From contig CP111109.1 of NCBI GenBank assembly GCA_026314275.1, positions 3,410,001 through 3,474,000 on the forward strand: 64,000 nucleotides of DNA. The letters are read 5' to 3'. This stretch comes from JAGOEY01 sp017997515 (lineage in GTDB: Bacteria > Pseudomonadota > Gammaproteobacteria > Burkholderiales > Burkholderiaceae_C). Below the pieces are notes generated by a model, which was not told where the DNA came from, ran no database searches, and was given only the letters and a program-made list of their open reading frames with translations. Shown here piece by piece: positions 48,601 to 57,108 of this stretch (its first letter is position 1; each line of letters opens with the position of its first letter). The translations under genes and the position numbers were made by a program.

Positions 48601-49735
48601 CCTTGTAGCGGTACGCGGTGTGGATGAGGTACTTGTCCAGGCGCTTGGGGCCAGCAGGGGCGCGCCATACGCGCTGTTTGTTGCCGTCTTCATCCTCGTC
48701 CGCCATCTCGGTGTTGAGGGTGGCAAAGAACAGGTTTTGAAGAATGGCTTTGTAGTAGTTGCCTTGTGCGCCATGCTGGTCGGGCGGGGTGTTCAGCAGC
48801 CCAGCCAAAGCCTTTTCTTCAAACAGCGCGGCGGGCACGAGCTGCTTTTCTTTCAAGAACCAGACAAAGATGAGCCGGGTGAGTAGGCGTATCAGTGCGA
48901 CAGTGGGCCGGTTATTGGTCGTTGGGTCGTCCGACTTTTCCAGTGGCTGGCCTTTGGGGAACACAACCCCCGTGCGTGCAAGGATGGCCCAGTAGTACCA
49001 CTCTGCCAGGTCTTTGTAAAAGCGGTCGTTCAGCGCTTTGACACTCAGCACCTCTAGCCAGGCTTCATACAGCTTGTCGAAGCTGGAGGGGATGTATTTC
49101 GCATCCACCTCGGTTAATGCCATGCTTTCCAGAATACGCAGGTGGGCGGCGTGTGGCGTGCCAAGGTCAATGTCTTTGATGATGGAGACTTTGCCTTCGA
49201 TCACATCCCGCGACGCATCACGCTTGTTGGCGCGGCGGTGGATGACTGAGACCGACAACAGCGGCGTGCCATCTTCGCGCGGGTGTCGAAAAAGCAGGAC
49301 GGCGGGCATCGGGAACAGGCGGTTGACCTCGCGCGTGAGCGCGGCCAGGCGGGTGCGCGACCATACGCCGGGTTTCAAATCCAGGGCCAGGAAAACAAAG
49401 CTTTCCACCTGCCAGGCTTGCACGCCGCCGGTTTCCGTCAACAGGCTGGCTTGCCCGGCGGCCAGGGCAGGCAGCTCGTCATTGGTGAGCTGAAATAGGA
49501 AAGCAGCGCTTCGCCAATTGGCCAGGCTGGCATGTGTGGGGTTGAGCTGCTTGCTGCCACCCAACAAGTTCTCAACTTCTTGGGCAAACGCTTGAGGTTG
49601 GGTAGGCAACTCCAGTGTTTTGTGGCTGGCGTACCCCAGTTTGCCAAGCAATGCGGTTGCGGTTGCGCGCAGTTCTCCGGTGGCTAAGTTCTGCAGCGCG
49701 GTTTGAATCTCTTCGCGTAGTTGCTTGCTGCTCAT
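45623..49735 (-). CDS. Eco57I-like (type IIG-like) adenine DNA methylase, 1370 residues
   Basis: A very large methylase. The adenine-methylase motif I LRVLDPACGSGAFPMGMLQK is near residue 640 and the catalytic NPPY (FDIVIGNPPYVRQ) near 890, so it is gamma-type like Eco57I and BREX PglX. GSFYTPREVVDYMVDEALV lies just before motif I. The C-terminal ~350 residues (FLRGRDVKRWNVESQDLWLI, FDFEPRYSGQIPIP) resemble a target-recognition domain. The N-terminal ~630 residues are predicted globular and may hold a nuclease, but I cannot point to a PD-(D/E)XK signature. About 22 codons (552-574) come from a dispersed mini-repeat. It follows vapC by 22 bp. Confidence 0.85.
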   Translation of the reverse strand: MSSKQLREEIQTALQNLATGELRATATALLGKLGYASHKTLELPTQPQAFAQEVENLLGGSKQLNPTHASLANWRSAAFLFQLTNDELPALAAGQASLLTETGGVQAWQVESFVFLALDLKPGVWSRTRLAALTREVNRLFPMPAVLLFRHPREDGTPLLSVSVIHRRANKRDASRDVIEGKVSIIKDIDLGTPHAAHLRILESMALTEVDAKYIPSSFDKLYEAWLEVLSVKALNDRFYKDLAEWYYWAILARTGVVFPKGQPLEKSDDPTTNNRPTVALIRLLTRLIFVWFLKEKQLVPAALFEEKALAGLLNTPPDQHGAQGNYYKAILQNLFFATLNTEMADEDEDGNKQRVWRAPAGPKRLDKYLIHTAYRYKGDFKDPDAALALFRKVPFLNGGLFECLDKLITPADIQRDPTLAGLVVLEGKQTVLRVDGFSERPENPMHIPNELFFGDGADEVDLNDVFGTKNRKYKPRGLLKIFDSYKFTIEENTPVEEEVALDPELLGKVFENLLASYNPDTKTTARKKSGSFYTPREVVDYMVDEALVCYLERPLAPVETTQEATKFVANGLLDLDTGPGDLDLDTVAAHPVHGGLAVGGPENPLGDRLRHLLSYRHTSHDFSTAETHTLITAIERLRVLDPACGSGAFPMGMLQKLVAVLRKLDPDNALWKAQNRAPLAEQLAIAKKLKDPTLRDEQTTAAVATLEKFDADFADPDYADYARKLYLIEKCLYGVDIQPIAVQIAKLRFFISLVVEQKLGTEHQRLTPLPNLETKIVAANTLLPIPRDNSKVNSQHDLLANLSQVKDKEAELREANASHFAAKRFRDKRKRKERILKLRDELVALLRAELTLKPDLAERIAAWDPFDQNQFARFFDPELMFGFDRGFDIVIGNPPYVRQEAIKEFKPEFKEAKYATYNGTADLFVYFYERSFQLLNPHGCLSFITSNKWFRAKYGTALREYMVTHTELRQIIDFGDEAVFDALAYPTIVIATKRDKAVPQSDVKNDVAVLNWDSSNVNYRVSDFPDVFAAERFNVPQQDLKRDGWQLEPPTKRQLLARIRKAGQPLGEYCKGRFYRGVLTGLNEAFVITREQRDALVVQDPKSADIIKPFLRGRDVKRWNVESQDLWLIFTRRGIDIDGYPAVKAHLQAFRKQLEAKPDAWDDKTQGAWPGRKAGSYEWFHIQDNIAYWEEFLLPKIIVPAIAATPMAAVDQTGYFSNNKSTIFLPPSAALAAACVNSAIAAWLAVQTFSTKQGGFFDFEPRYSGQIPIPRASTDQIAVIECIVIAVTADISRPEYERLLNGLVYELFFPEDLHAINIHLFDACTAAGIHDGMDAQAVAAEIFHPRHPIYGQLFELQTLEVVRLIEGEA
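48012..48085 (+). repeat. Dispersed mini-repeat A inside the methylase gene
   Basis: Plus strand GCTACAAATTTCGTAGCTTC, TTGCGTAGTCTCCACG, GGGGCTAGAGGCCTTTCAAG. It is antisense to the gene and encodes residues ~552-574, between the YTPREVVDYM region and motif I, without breaking the frame. Confidence 0.7.
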
Positions 49736-49757
49736 GCGGTTGTGTGCTCAGTCATCT

Positions 49758-50165
49758 TCAAACCATCCAATCTTCAAGCGTCAAGTCGGGTATCCGCTCA
49801 AAGTGGCGGGTGTTGTGGGTAACCAGAATCAGGTCTTCAGCCAGCGCATGTGCGGCGATTTGGGTGTCGAAATCACCCACTGGGGTTCCGTTGCGCCGCA
49901 GAGAGGCTTTAAGCCGACCAAATTCATCGGCAGCTTCATCGCCCCAAGGCAACGAGGGCAGCTCTTTGAGCAGAAGGTCTATGCGCCTGCGTCGCTTGTC
50001 AAATTTGTCCATCAAGCCCACGCCGTAGCGCAGCTCTGCCCGGGTGATGGCGGAGATGGCGATGTCTTGTGCACCCAACCCCACGTGCATACGCTGCACC
50101 AAACTGCCGCTGATACCTTTGACAAAGTAGCTAACGATGTTGGTGTCGAGCAGGTAGCGAATCAC
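49758..50165 (-). CDS. vapC: VapC-type PIN-domain toxin
   Basis: A 135-residue PIN-domain ribonuclease. It starts IRYLLDTNIVSYFVKG (first Asp), has ISAITRAELRYGVG (Glu) and GDFDTQIAAHALAEDLILVT (acidic pair) and ends with HFERIPDLTLEDW. All catalytic acids are present. Its ATG overlaps the vapB stop by four bases. The pair sits between the helicase and the methylase genes on the same strand. Confidence 0.93.
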   Translation of the reverse strand: MIRYLLDTNIVSYFVKGISGSLVQRMHVGLGAQDIAISAITRAELRYGVGLMDKFDKRRRRIDLLLKELPSLPWGDEAADEFGRLKASLRRNGTPVGDFDTQIAAHALAEDLILVTHNTRHFERIPDLTLEDWMV

Positions 50166-50500
50166 GCAGCCGCCTTGGGCACACGTTTGGCCGCTTTGGC
50201 AACTTTTGCGGGTTTGGCTGGTTTAGAGGGCGCAGGTACTTCCCAGTCCGCAAAAGGGTCAGGCCGGATTTCGTTGTCGCGGGGGGGGATGAAGTCTTCG
50301 GTAAAGGGCTGCTCACGAATCAGTTTGAACAGTTCGTCCAGGTTTTTCTTGCGCTGATCTTCATTTTTGGGGCGCAATGTAATCACGCCGCTGATGTCAT
50401 CTTTGCTGATCCAAACTTCTGATGCCTGAACACGAAATGCCTTGGGCAGGCGAATGGCCTGGCTGTTTCCGGTGGTAAAGATTTTGGCGGTGGCAGTCAT
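50162..50500 (-). CDS. vapB: VapB-type antitoxin with Lys/Ala-rich tail
   Basis: A 112-residue antitoxin with an AbrB/SpoVT-like DNA-binding start, AKIFTTGNSQAIRLPKAFRV. The C-terminal ~25 residues (SKPAKPAKVAKAAKRVPKAA) form an unusual basic, histone-like tail, so the protein is longer than a typical VapB of ~75-80 residues. The middle FKLIREQPFTEDFIPPRD should bind VapC. It lies 35 bp after the helicase stop. Confidence 0.88.
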   Translation of the reverse strand: MTATAKIFTTGNSQAIRLPKAFRVQASEVWISKDDISGVITLRPKNEDQRKKNLDELFKLIREQPFTEDFIPPRDNEIRPDPFADWEVPAPSKPAKPAKVAKAAKRVPKAAA

Positions 50501-50535
50501 GTGTATCTCCTTTGAAAGTAGATATGAAAACGTAT

Positions 50536-53500
50536 CTACTTTATCACCAGCCAGGTGATCAAGTCAAAGTCGGTCGTGCTCTTCACTGTCTTGGCTGCAT
50601 CGATGAGTTTGCCGCCGCGACCTGTAAAAAGGTTGGCGGCGTTTTTGCGGGAAAACTGGGCCACGATGGCGGCCACGGTTTTGTCCAGCAGGGCGCTGTA
50701 TGCGCTCATGTCCTGGCCATGGTGGGTTTGCTCGTCAAACAGTTTGCACAGGTCAGCATAGGGCTCCGTCTTGCCTTGGCACAGGGCGCGGAAAATTTCC
50801 AGTACTTGCTTGGGTGCAGCAAAGTTGTAGCGAACCGTGCCGTCGACATGGATGTAGACCAGAAAATACGGGCTCAAGGGGTTAACTGTTTGGCTGGTCG
50901 TTTCAGCGCTGTGCACCGTCTTGTGTTGCTGGCGCAAGCAATAGATCACGCCCGGCTTGATCGAAACGTGCTCAGTGCTGGCGGGCACAACGCCGTAGAG
51001 CCCAAAGGGCGCGTCTTGCAGTTTGGCGCGGTTGGCATCCACATAGTTGCTCAGGTCCATGCGGAAGTCGTCCAGGCTGAACTCGTTCAGAGCCACGGAC
51101 TCGTTGAAGTCTTCCAGATCCAGCACCTCATCCTTTAGCCGCATGAGCTGTTTGTCGCGGTATTTAAGGTCTTGGTGAATCAGCTCTTCAAGTTCTGCAT
51201 TGGTCAGCACGTTGTCTTCGTTGGTGGCAGAAATATCCACCAGGGCCATACGTGCCTCTACCCGGTTTTTGAGGTTGATGTATTTGTTCAGGTCTGGCGT
51301 AGGCCAGAAGTTGACGAGCTGGATGGTGTCGTTCGGACTGCCAATGCGGTCGATACGGCCAAAGCGCTGGATGATGCGCACCGGGTTCCAGTGGATGTCG
51401 TAGTTGACGAGCAGATCGCAGTCTTGCAAGTTCTGGCCTTCAGAGATGCAGTCCGTGGCGATCAAGATGTCGATTTCTCCGTCCTGTGGCATCTTGGACA
51501 TCTTGGCGCGCTGCTTGGCACGTGGTGCGAAGTTGGTCAGGATTTGATTGAACTCAGGCGCGCCAAAGGTGGTGCGATTGGGGCGTGTCCCGCCCGATAC
51601 CAGTGCGATGTGGCTGCGTAGAGTGGTGCTGGCCCAGGGCTCTAGTTGCTCGTACAAATAGGCGGCGGTGTCTGCAAATGCGCAGAAAACGATGATTTTG
51701 CGGTTGGGCTCGCCCCGATTGTTGGTGCTTGGGTTTGTGACTTTGGCTTTGATGAGGCCCTTGAGCTCCATTAGCTTCGCGTCGCGTTCTGCGTTAACAC
51801 CACCGGCACTTTCTGCCAGCATGGAAAGCTGGCGTTTGTCGGTAGCCAGGTCTGCCAGCCAGCGGTCCACGTCCATATGCTCCATGCGGTATTTGAGGGT
51901 GCCCACCTCAAATGCTTCGCGCAGCTCTTCGTCTTCTTCGGCCTCCATCAAAAACAAGGTGGCTTGCAGGTCTTGCGCTTTGCCGTCGCGTAGTTTTTGG
52001 TAGCCTTTCAAGCGCTCTTCCAAGTCTTCGATCTTGCTAACCGTGCGTTCCATCGTGATGGCGAACGATTTAACCGAGCTTTCGAGTCGCTTCAAAAAGT
52101 TGACCTTCATCATGCCGATCAAAAACTTCTCACGGTTCTCTTGGCTGAAATTGCGCACATTGGCTTCGCCCTGGTACTGGTTTTTGAACTGATCCAGTAC
52201 ATAAACTGATGGCTTGAACAAAGCGAGTTGGTACTTTTCAATCTCTTCGTTCAGTTTGTCGTAGGTTGGGAAACGGCCTTTGCTGTCAATCTCCGAATAC
52301 TTGGAAATCGGTTTGGCCCGCTTGGGGAATTTACCGATTTGCGCCATGGATGCGCGGTAATATTTTTGAATATGTTTGCGGGAACGGGCGATAGTCAACT
52401 CGTCTAGCAAGGTGAAGAAGCCTGCTGGCAACCCATCCATCAAGTCCTTTGGATCACGGTCGCCAGGACGTTTCGCCCATTCAGTAAAGGTCTTCTGCGC
52501 TACGTCCAGCGTTTGCTTGATGCTGGCAATGCCGGTGGTTGGCATCAGGGCATGATCGCGCCCCTCGGACACCAGATAGAGCTGGTTGCGCAAGTCTTTC
52601 AGGTCATTGTTGACCGGGGTGGCAGACAGCAGCATCACCTTTGTTTTGACACCGGCCTGGATGATGTCTTGCATTAAGCGTTCGTAGCGGCTTTGCTTGA
52701 TGACGTTACCTTCTTCGTCACGTTTACCTTTAACGTTGTTGCGAAAGTTGTGGGATTCGTCAATCACCACTAAATCGAAGTTGCCCCAGTTGATCGTGCC
52801 CAAGTCAATGTCGCCAGACTTGCCCGATTCGCGGGAAAGGTCGGTGTGGGAAAGAACCATGTAGCTAAATCGGTCACGTACAAAGGGATTGAGCTCGGTC
52901 ATGTTGCTGCCGAGATAAACCGTCCAGTTCTCGCGTAGTTTTTTGGGGCAGAGTACCAGCACGCGGTGATTGCGCAGCTCAAAGTATTTGATGACTGCCA
53001 GCGCGGAGTATGTTTTTCCCAAGCCGACGCTGTCGGCCAGAATGCAGCCGTTGTGGGTGTTGATCTTTTGGACTGCGCCTTTGACACCGTCTTTTTGGAA
53101 CTCAAAAAGAGTTTTCCAGATTTCTGTATCCGTAATGGCGGAATTGTCAAAGAACTGGGCTTGTTCCTCCTGGCCGGACAGGAACTTCTCGAACACGTGG
53201 AACAGGGTTTTGAAGTAGATGAACTCTGGAGAATGGTCAACGTAGAGCTGCGCAAGGTATTCCAGCACTTTGGCTTTGACATCTTCCACCAACTCCGGGT
53301 CTGACCATAGTTCGTCAAACCATGCTTTCAAGTCGGTGCGGTCGCGGTCGCTGTCGACCACCATGTTCAACTCGATATTCGGCGCGACGGATAGACCCAG
53401 TCCGCGCTGGGTGAAGTTGGAGCTTCCCATCAGAGCATGCTCACGTTTGCCATCGTCAATGTGGTACAGCTTGCCGTGAAGCAAGTTGGCTTCGCGTATG

Positions 53501-53829
53501 GAGCGGATTTCGACTTTGTGGGTGATCCATTCGGCGCAGCGGCGGGCGACCTCCTTCTGTTGGAGCCGGTTGGCAAGCTCAAGCCCTTCGTCTTCTATCT
53601 TGAAGGCTTTTTTATCCGTCTTTTCGGGGTCCAGTGTTTGTACAAATCTCGGCTCACCAAACAAGAACTTGAGAGAGTCGACGCCATCGAGTTGGTCACT
53701 CAGAGCTTCATAGGCGTAGATGGTGAAGTATGCAGATACGACCGAAAGATGACTGCCCTTGGCCACCTTCTCTTTCAGGAATTCTGCGACTTTGCCTCTG
53801 ACCCGATTGTCTCTGATGCCTGATTTCAA
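50536..53829 (-). CDS. PLD-domain SNF2-like helicase of the defence-like cassette
   Basis: A 1097-residue fusion. Residues ~1-180 form a phospholipase D-like nuclease domain with one HxK motif (LLHGKLYHIDD near 118, GSSNFTQRGL near 135). A two-lobed SF2/SNF2 helicase follows: Walker A ILADSVGLGKTYSA near 265, DESHNF near 357, LLSATPVNN near 402, IATDCISEGQNLQDCD near 790 and QRFGRIDRIGS near 821. The last ~200 residues are unassigned. Start is TTG at 53829, with AAGGA six bases upstream; the longer frame to 53913 lacks homology. It is the promoter-proximal gene of the cassette. Confidence 0.85.
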   Translation of the reverse strand: MKSGIRDNRVRGKVAEFLKEKVAKGSHLSVVSAYFTIYAYEALSDQLDGVDSLKFLFGEPRFVQTLDPEKTDKKAFKIEDEGLELANRLQQKEVARRCAEWITHKVEIRSIREANLLHGKLYHIDDGKREHALMGSSNFTQRGLGLSVAPNIELNMVVDSDRDRTDLKAWFDELWSDPELVEDVKAKVLEYLAQLYVDHSPEFIYFKTLFHVFEKFLSGQEEQAQFFDNSAITDTEIWKTLFEFQKDGVKGAVQKINTHNGCILADSVGLGKTYSALAVIKYFELRNHRVLVLCPKKLRENWTVYLGSNMTELNPFVRDRFSYMVLSHTDLSRESGKSGDIDLGTINWGNFDLVVIDESHNFRNNVKGKRDEEGNVIKQSRYERLMQDIIQAGVKTKVMLLSATPVNNDLKDLRNQLYLVSEGRDHALMPTTGIASIKQTLDVAQKTFTEWAKRPGDRDPKDLMDGLPAGFFTLLDELTIARSRKHIQKYYRASMAQIGKFPKRAKPISKYSEIDSKGRFPTYDKLNEEIEKYQLALFKPSVYVLDQFKNQYQGEANVRNFSQENREKFLIGMMKVNFLKRLESSVKSFAITMERTVSKIEDLEERLKGYQKLRDGKAQDLQATLFLMEAEEDEELREAFEVGTLKYRMEHMDVDRWLADLATDKRQLSMLAESAGGVNAERDAKLMELKGLIKAKVTNPSTNNRGEPNRKIIVFCAFADTAAYLYEQLEPWASTTLRSHIALVSGGTRPNRTTFGAPEFNQILTNFAPRAKQRAKMSKMPQDGEIDILIATDCISEGQNLQDCDLLVNYDIHWNPVRIIQRFGRIDRIGSPNDTIQLVNFWPTPDLNKYINLKNRVEARMALVDISATNEDNVLTNAELEELIHQDLKYRDKQLMRLKDEVLDLEDFNESVALNEFSLDDFRMDLSNYVDANRAKLQDAPFGLYGVVPASTEHVSIKPGVIYCLRQQHKTVHSAETTSQTVNPLSPYFLVYIHVDGTVRYNFAAPKQVLEIFRALCQGKTEPYADLCKLFDEQTHHGQDMSAYSALLDKTVAAIVAQFSRKNAANLFTGRGGKLIDAAKTVKSTTDFDLITWLVIK

Positions 53830-53927
53830 TTGATTTCCTTCTATGCGCTGGCGATGGTGTAGATCGTTGAAGAAGAGTCTACAGCTGCGCACTTTATTGC
53901 CGAGAGCGGGCAAAGGTGTTGCTTATT

Positions 53928-53955
53928 AAAAATGCCCCTTGCAAGGGGCATTTTT
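53928..53955 (-). terminator. Symmetric terminator downstream of thiolase
   Basis: A 13-bp perfect stem AAAAATGCCCCTT/AAGGGGCATTTTT with a two-base loop, T-rich on both sides. It lies about 35 bases after the thiolase stop and also just upstream of the helicase gene, insulating the two. Confidence 0.88.
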
Positions 53956-53988
53956 AATTTTGGCCGCACACAGGAGTGCAGCACGACC

Positions 53989-55170
53989 TTACATCCGCTC
54001 AAAAATCGCCGCAATCCCCTGTCCACCACCAATACACATCGTTACCAGTGCATAACGCCCCTGCACACGTTGCAGTTCGTGTATCGCCTTCACGGTGATG
54101 AGTGCACCCGTCGCACCAATCGGGTGGCCCAGCGAGATACCGGATCCGTTGGGGTTGACTTTGGCCGGGTCCAGGCCGAGGTCGCGGCTGACAGCGCAGG
54201 CCTGGGCGGCGAAGGCCTCGTTGGCTTCGATCACGTCCAGGTCGTTCACCGTCAGCCCGGCTTTTTTCAGGGCCAGCTGGGTGGCGGGCACGGGGCCGAT
54301 GCCCATGTACTTGGGGTCCACACCGGCGTGGGCGTAGGCCACCAGGCGGGCCAGGGGTTTCACGCCACGGGCCCGGGCGGTGCCGGCTTCCATCAGCACC
54401 ACGGCAGCGGCTGCGTCGTTGATGCCGGATGCGTTGCCTGCGGTGACGGTGCCGTTTTCTTTGGCAAACACGGGTTTGAGTTTGGCAAAGTCTTCCAGCG
54501 TGGCGTTGGTGCGGAAGTGTTCGTCGGTGGTGTAAGCAACCTCGCCCTTGCGGCTCTTCAGCATCACCGGGACGATCTGGTCCTTGAAGTACCCGGCGGC
54601 GGTGGCGCGTTCGGCGCGCTGGTGGCTTTCCAGCGCCAGTGCGTCCTGGTCGGCGCGGCTGATGCCCCATTTGGCGGCGATGTTCTCGGCGGTCACACCC
54701 ATGTGGATGGTGTGAAACGGGTCGTGTAATGCACCCATCATCATGTCGATCATCTTGGTGTCGCCCATGCGTGCGCCAAAACGGGTGGCCAGGCTGGCGT
54801 AGGGTGCACGGCTCATGTTTTCAGCACCACCACCAATGGCGATGTCGGCGTCACCCAGCAGGATGGACTGGCTGGCGTTGACGATGGCCTGCAGGCCCGA
54901 GCCGCACAGGCGGTTGACGTTGTAAGCCGGGGTGCCTTCACCACAGCCGCCGTTGATGGCGGCCACGCGGGACAGGTACATGTCTTTGGGCTCGGTGTTG
55001 ACCACATGGCCGAAGACGACGTGGCCGACGTCCTTGCCGTCCACATGGGCACGGGCCAGCGATTCACGCACGACCAGCGCGCCGAGTTCGGTGGGGGTGT
55101 CTTTCAGGCTGCCGCCAAAGGTTCCGATGGCGGTGCGCACGCCGCTTACAACTACAACTTCACGGGTCAT
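53989..55170 (-). CDS. Acetyl-CoA C-acyltransferase (thiolase)
   Basis: A 393-residue thiolase. The nucleophile lies in NRLCGSGLQAIVNA (Cys near 90), the base histidine in GSGISLGHPIGATGALI and the second cysteine in TMCIGGGQGIAAIF. It is either biosynthetic (acetoacetyl-CoA) or degradative; sequence alone does not decide. ATG 55170 is chosen with GGAGA upstream. It lies 101 bp after the SDR gene on the same strand. Confidence 0.93.
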   Translation of the reverse strand: MTREVVVVSGVRTAIGTFGGSLKDTPTELGALVVRESLARAHVDGKDVGHVVFGHVVNTEPKDMYLSRVAAINGGCGEGTPAYNVNRLCGSGLQAIVNASQSILLGDADIAIGGGAENMSRAPYASLATRFGARMGDTKMIDMMMGALHDPFHTIHMGVTAENIAAKWGISRADQDALALESHQRAERATAAGYFKDQIVPVMLKSRKGEVAYTTDEHFRTNATLEDFAKLKPVFAKENGTVTAGNASGINDAAAAVVLMEAGTARARGVKPLARLVAYAHAGVDPKYMGIGPVPATQLALKKAGLTVNDLDVIEANEAFAAQACAVSRDLGLDPAKVNPNGSGISLGHPIGATGALITVKAIHELQRVQGRYALVTMCIGGGQGIAAIFERM

Positions 55171-55271
55171 GGGTTTGTCTCCAGAGGGGTGGTGAGGGGT
55201 AAATCTGGCCTCTCGAACATTGTAGGCAGGCGTAGCTTGCATGGCGTTGACGCCTGTGACAGGGGCGCTTT

Positions 55272-56027
55272 TCAGCCGCGCACGTCCGCCACGGGCTCGT
55301 TACCAAAATCTGCACGGTTCAGCCACGCCAGCACGCTGGCTGCAGCATCGTCAGGAGATGTCAGCTGCCCCTGGGCCTTGAGCCCGGCAAACCGGCCCTG
55401 GTCGGGGAACACCGCCACGTCTGCACTGCGCAAGCTGACCTGCATGTCGGTGTCGATGACGCCGGGGGCCAGCGCGCAGACCTTGGCACCGTTGGGCTTC
55501 CCCGCTTCCTCCAGCGCCAGGCAGCGGGTGAAGTGGTCCATACCTGCCTTCACGGCGCAGTACGCTGCCTGCGACGCCATGGGGCGGCGGCCCAGGCCGG
55601 ACGAAATGTTGAGAACCTTGCGGGGCACTGCCCAGCCGATGGTGGCGTGCAGGAATGCGGCGGTCAGCAGCATCGGTGCTTCCAGCCCTACACGCAGCGC
55701 CTGGGCCAGATCGGCGGGCGCACTCTGATCCAGCGGTGCGATACGGGGCAGCAGGGCGGCGTTGTTGATCAGTGTGGCGCTGGCAAACTGGCCCGGCTTG
55801 TGGGCCTGCAGCCAGGTGGTCAAAGCCAGCGCCGTTAGCTCCGCCTGTGCCAGGTCGTGTGGCCATTGTTCGAGGTGGGTATGTGCAGCAGTGGCCTGCA
55901 GGGCCGCGTTGGTGTTGCGTGAAATACAGACCAGGTACTGGCCGGGCCGCTGCAGCAGTTGCTGCGCCATGGCCAGGCCCATGCCACGGGATGCGCCGGT
56001 GAGGATGGTGAGGTGTTGGTGGTTCAT
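55272..56027 (-). CDS. Short-chain dehydrogenase/reductase
   Basis: A 251-residue Rossmann-fold protein with the cofactor motif TILTGASRGMGLAMAQQLLQ, ATLINNAALLPR (NNA), the catalytic serine in VLNISSGLG and the YxxxK as AAYCAVKAG. The C-terminal part (APGVIDTDMQ) is typical of classical SDRs, and sequence resembles sepiapterin-reductase-like members. Substrate unknown. Start ATG 56027; the open frame further upstream is not conserved. Confidence 0.87.
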   Translation of the reverse strand: MNHQHLTILTGASRGMGLAMAQQLLQRPGQYLVCISRNTNAALQATAAHTHLEQWPHDLAQAELTALALTTWLQAHKPGQFASATLINNAALLPRIAPLDQSAPADLAQALRVGLEAPMLLTAAFLHATIGWAVPRKVLNISSGLGRRPMASQAAYCAVKAGMDHFTRCLALEEAGKPNGAKVCALAPGVIDTDMQVSLRSADVAVFPDQGRFAGLKAQGQLTSPDDAAASVLAWLNRADFGNEPVADVRG

Positions 56028-56076
56028 AAGTTGGGCGTTGTGCGAACAGACCCAAAGGTACCACCCGACGCCCATC

Positions 56077-56100
56077 AAAAAAGCCGGCAGATGCCGGCTT
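56077..56100 (-). terminator. Rho-independent terminator of Bug gene 2
   Basis: Minus-strand stem AAGCCGGC-ATCT-GCCGGCTT followed by TTTTGATG. It lies 25 bases after the Bug-2 stop and ends the transcript before the SDR gene. Confidence 0.9.
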
Positions 56101-56124
56101 CGGGTGGCGCGTGTTTGACAGCAC

Positions 56125-57108
56125 TCAGTCGACCGACACTTTGCCGTCCTTCACCAGTTTGGCGAACTTCTCGGTTTCACTCTTGATTTGTTGGGCCATC
56201 TGCTCCTGGGTGTTGCCGATGGGGTCGGCACCGATTTCTTCCATGCGTTTGCGGAACTCGGAGGAGTGGATGATCTTGACCATCTCGGTATTCAGACGCT
56301 CGGCCACTTCTTTGGGTGTACCCGCCGGGGCCAGGATGCCGAACCAGGTGCCGATGTTGAAGCCCTTCAGGCCCGCCTCATCCAGCGTGGGCACATCGGG
56401 CAGGGCAGGGGACCGGGTGCTGGTGGTCACGGCCAGTGGGCGCAGTTTGCCCCCCTTGATGTGGGGCAGCACCGGGGTGATGGTGTCGAAACTCATCAGG
56501 ATCTGGTTGCCCAGCAGGTCGGTGGCCAGCGGCCCGCTTCCTTTGTAGGCGATGTGGGTGAGTGGGATGCCCGTGGAGTTCTGGAACTGGGTACCGATCA
56601 GGTGCTGCGCTGTGCCGTTGCCATTGGAGCCATAGTTGCCTTTGTCAGGCTGGGCCTTGACCAGCGCCACCAGTTCGCTGACGTTCTTGACGGGGGTGTT
56701 GGCGTTGACCACCAGCACGTTGGGCACCATGGCGATGGTGGTGATGGGAACCAGGTCTTTCTGGAAGTCATAGGGCAGCTTGCGGTAGACGCTGGACGCA
56801 ATGGTGTGGTGCACCGCTCCCACCAGCAGGGTGTAGCCGTCCGGCTTGGCCTTGGCCACGTAGTCGGCACCGATGGTGGCACCCGCACCCGGCTTGCTCT
56901 CAATGATGACGGGTTGGCCGAGGGCGCGCGAGAGCCGTTCCCCCAGTGCGCGCGCCAAAACGTCTGTGGTGCCACCCGCTGCGAACGGAACCACCAGGCT
57001 GATGGGTTTGGTGGGCCAGGCTTGCGCCATGGCTGCGCTGCTGGCTACGGCTGCGGCCAGTGTGATGCCTTGGAGCACGCGGCGGCCGATAGGGAAGTTG
57101 TGTTGCAT
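56125..57108 (-). CDS. Bug-family solute-binding protein 2, probable tartrate/glycerate binder
   Basis: A 327-residue periplasmic protein with a signal peptide (RRVLQGITLAAAVASSAAMA), WPTKPISLVVPFAAGGTTDV, SKPGAGATIGADYVAKAKPD, GNYGSNGNGTAQHLIGTQF and a C-terminal FAKLVKDGKVSVD. The 24-bp operator-like sequence 88 bases upstream is the same as that before ttuC, so its ligand is probably tartrate or a related hydroxy acid (inference). No tctAB permease genes are nearby. Its own terminator follows. Confidence 0.9.
   Translation of the reverse strand: MQHNFPIGRRVLQGITLAAAVASSAAMAQAWPTKPISLVVPFAAGGTTDVLARALGERLSRALGQPVIIESKPGAGATIGADYVAKAKPDGYTLLVGAVHHTIASSVYRKLPYDFQKDLVPITTIAMVPNVLVVNANTPVKNVSELVALVKAQPDKGNYGSNGNGTAQHLIGTQFQNSTGIPLTHIAYKGSGPLATDLLGNQILMSFDTITPVLPHIKGGKLRPLAVTTSTRSPALPDVPTLDEAGLKGFNIGTWFGILAPAGTPKEVAERLNTEMVKIIHSSEFRKRMEEIGADPIGNTQEQMAQQIKSETEKFAKLVKDGKVSVD

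Noticed and set aside
44026..53829. DISARM, BREX or Pgl identity for the helicase-methylase cassette
   Set aside because: DrmA, DrmB, PglZ, BrxC and BrxL are absent; only single components (SNF2 helicase, PLD, PglX-like methylase) overlap.
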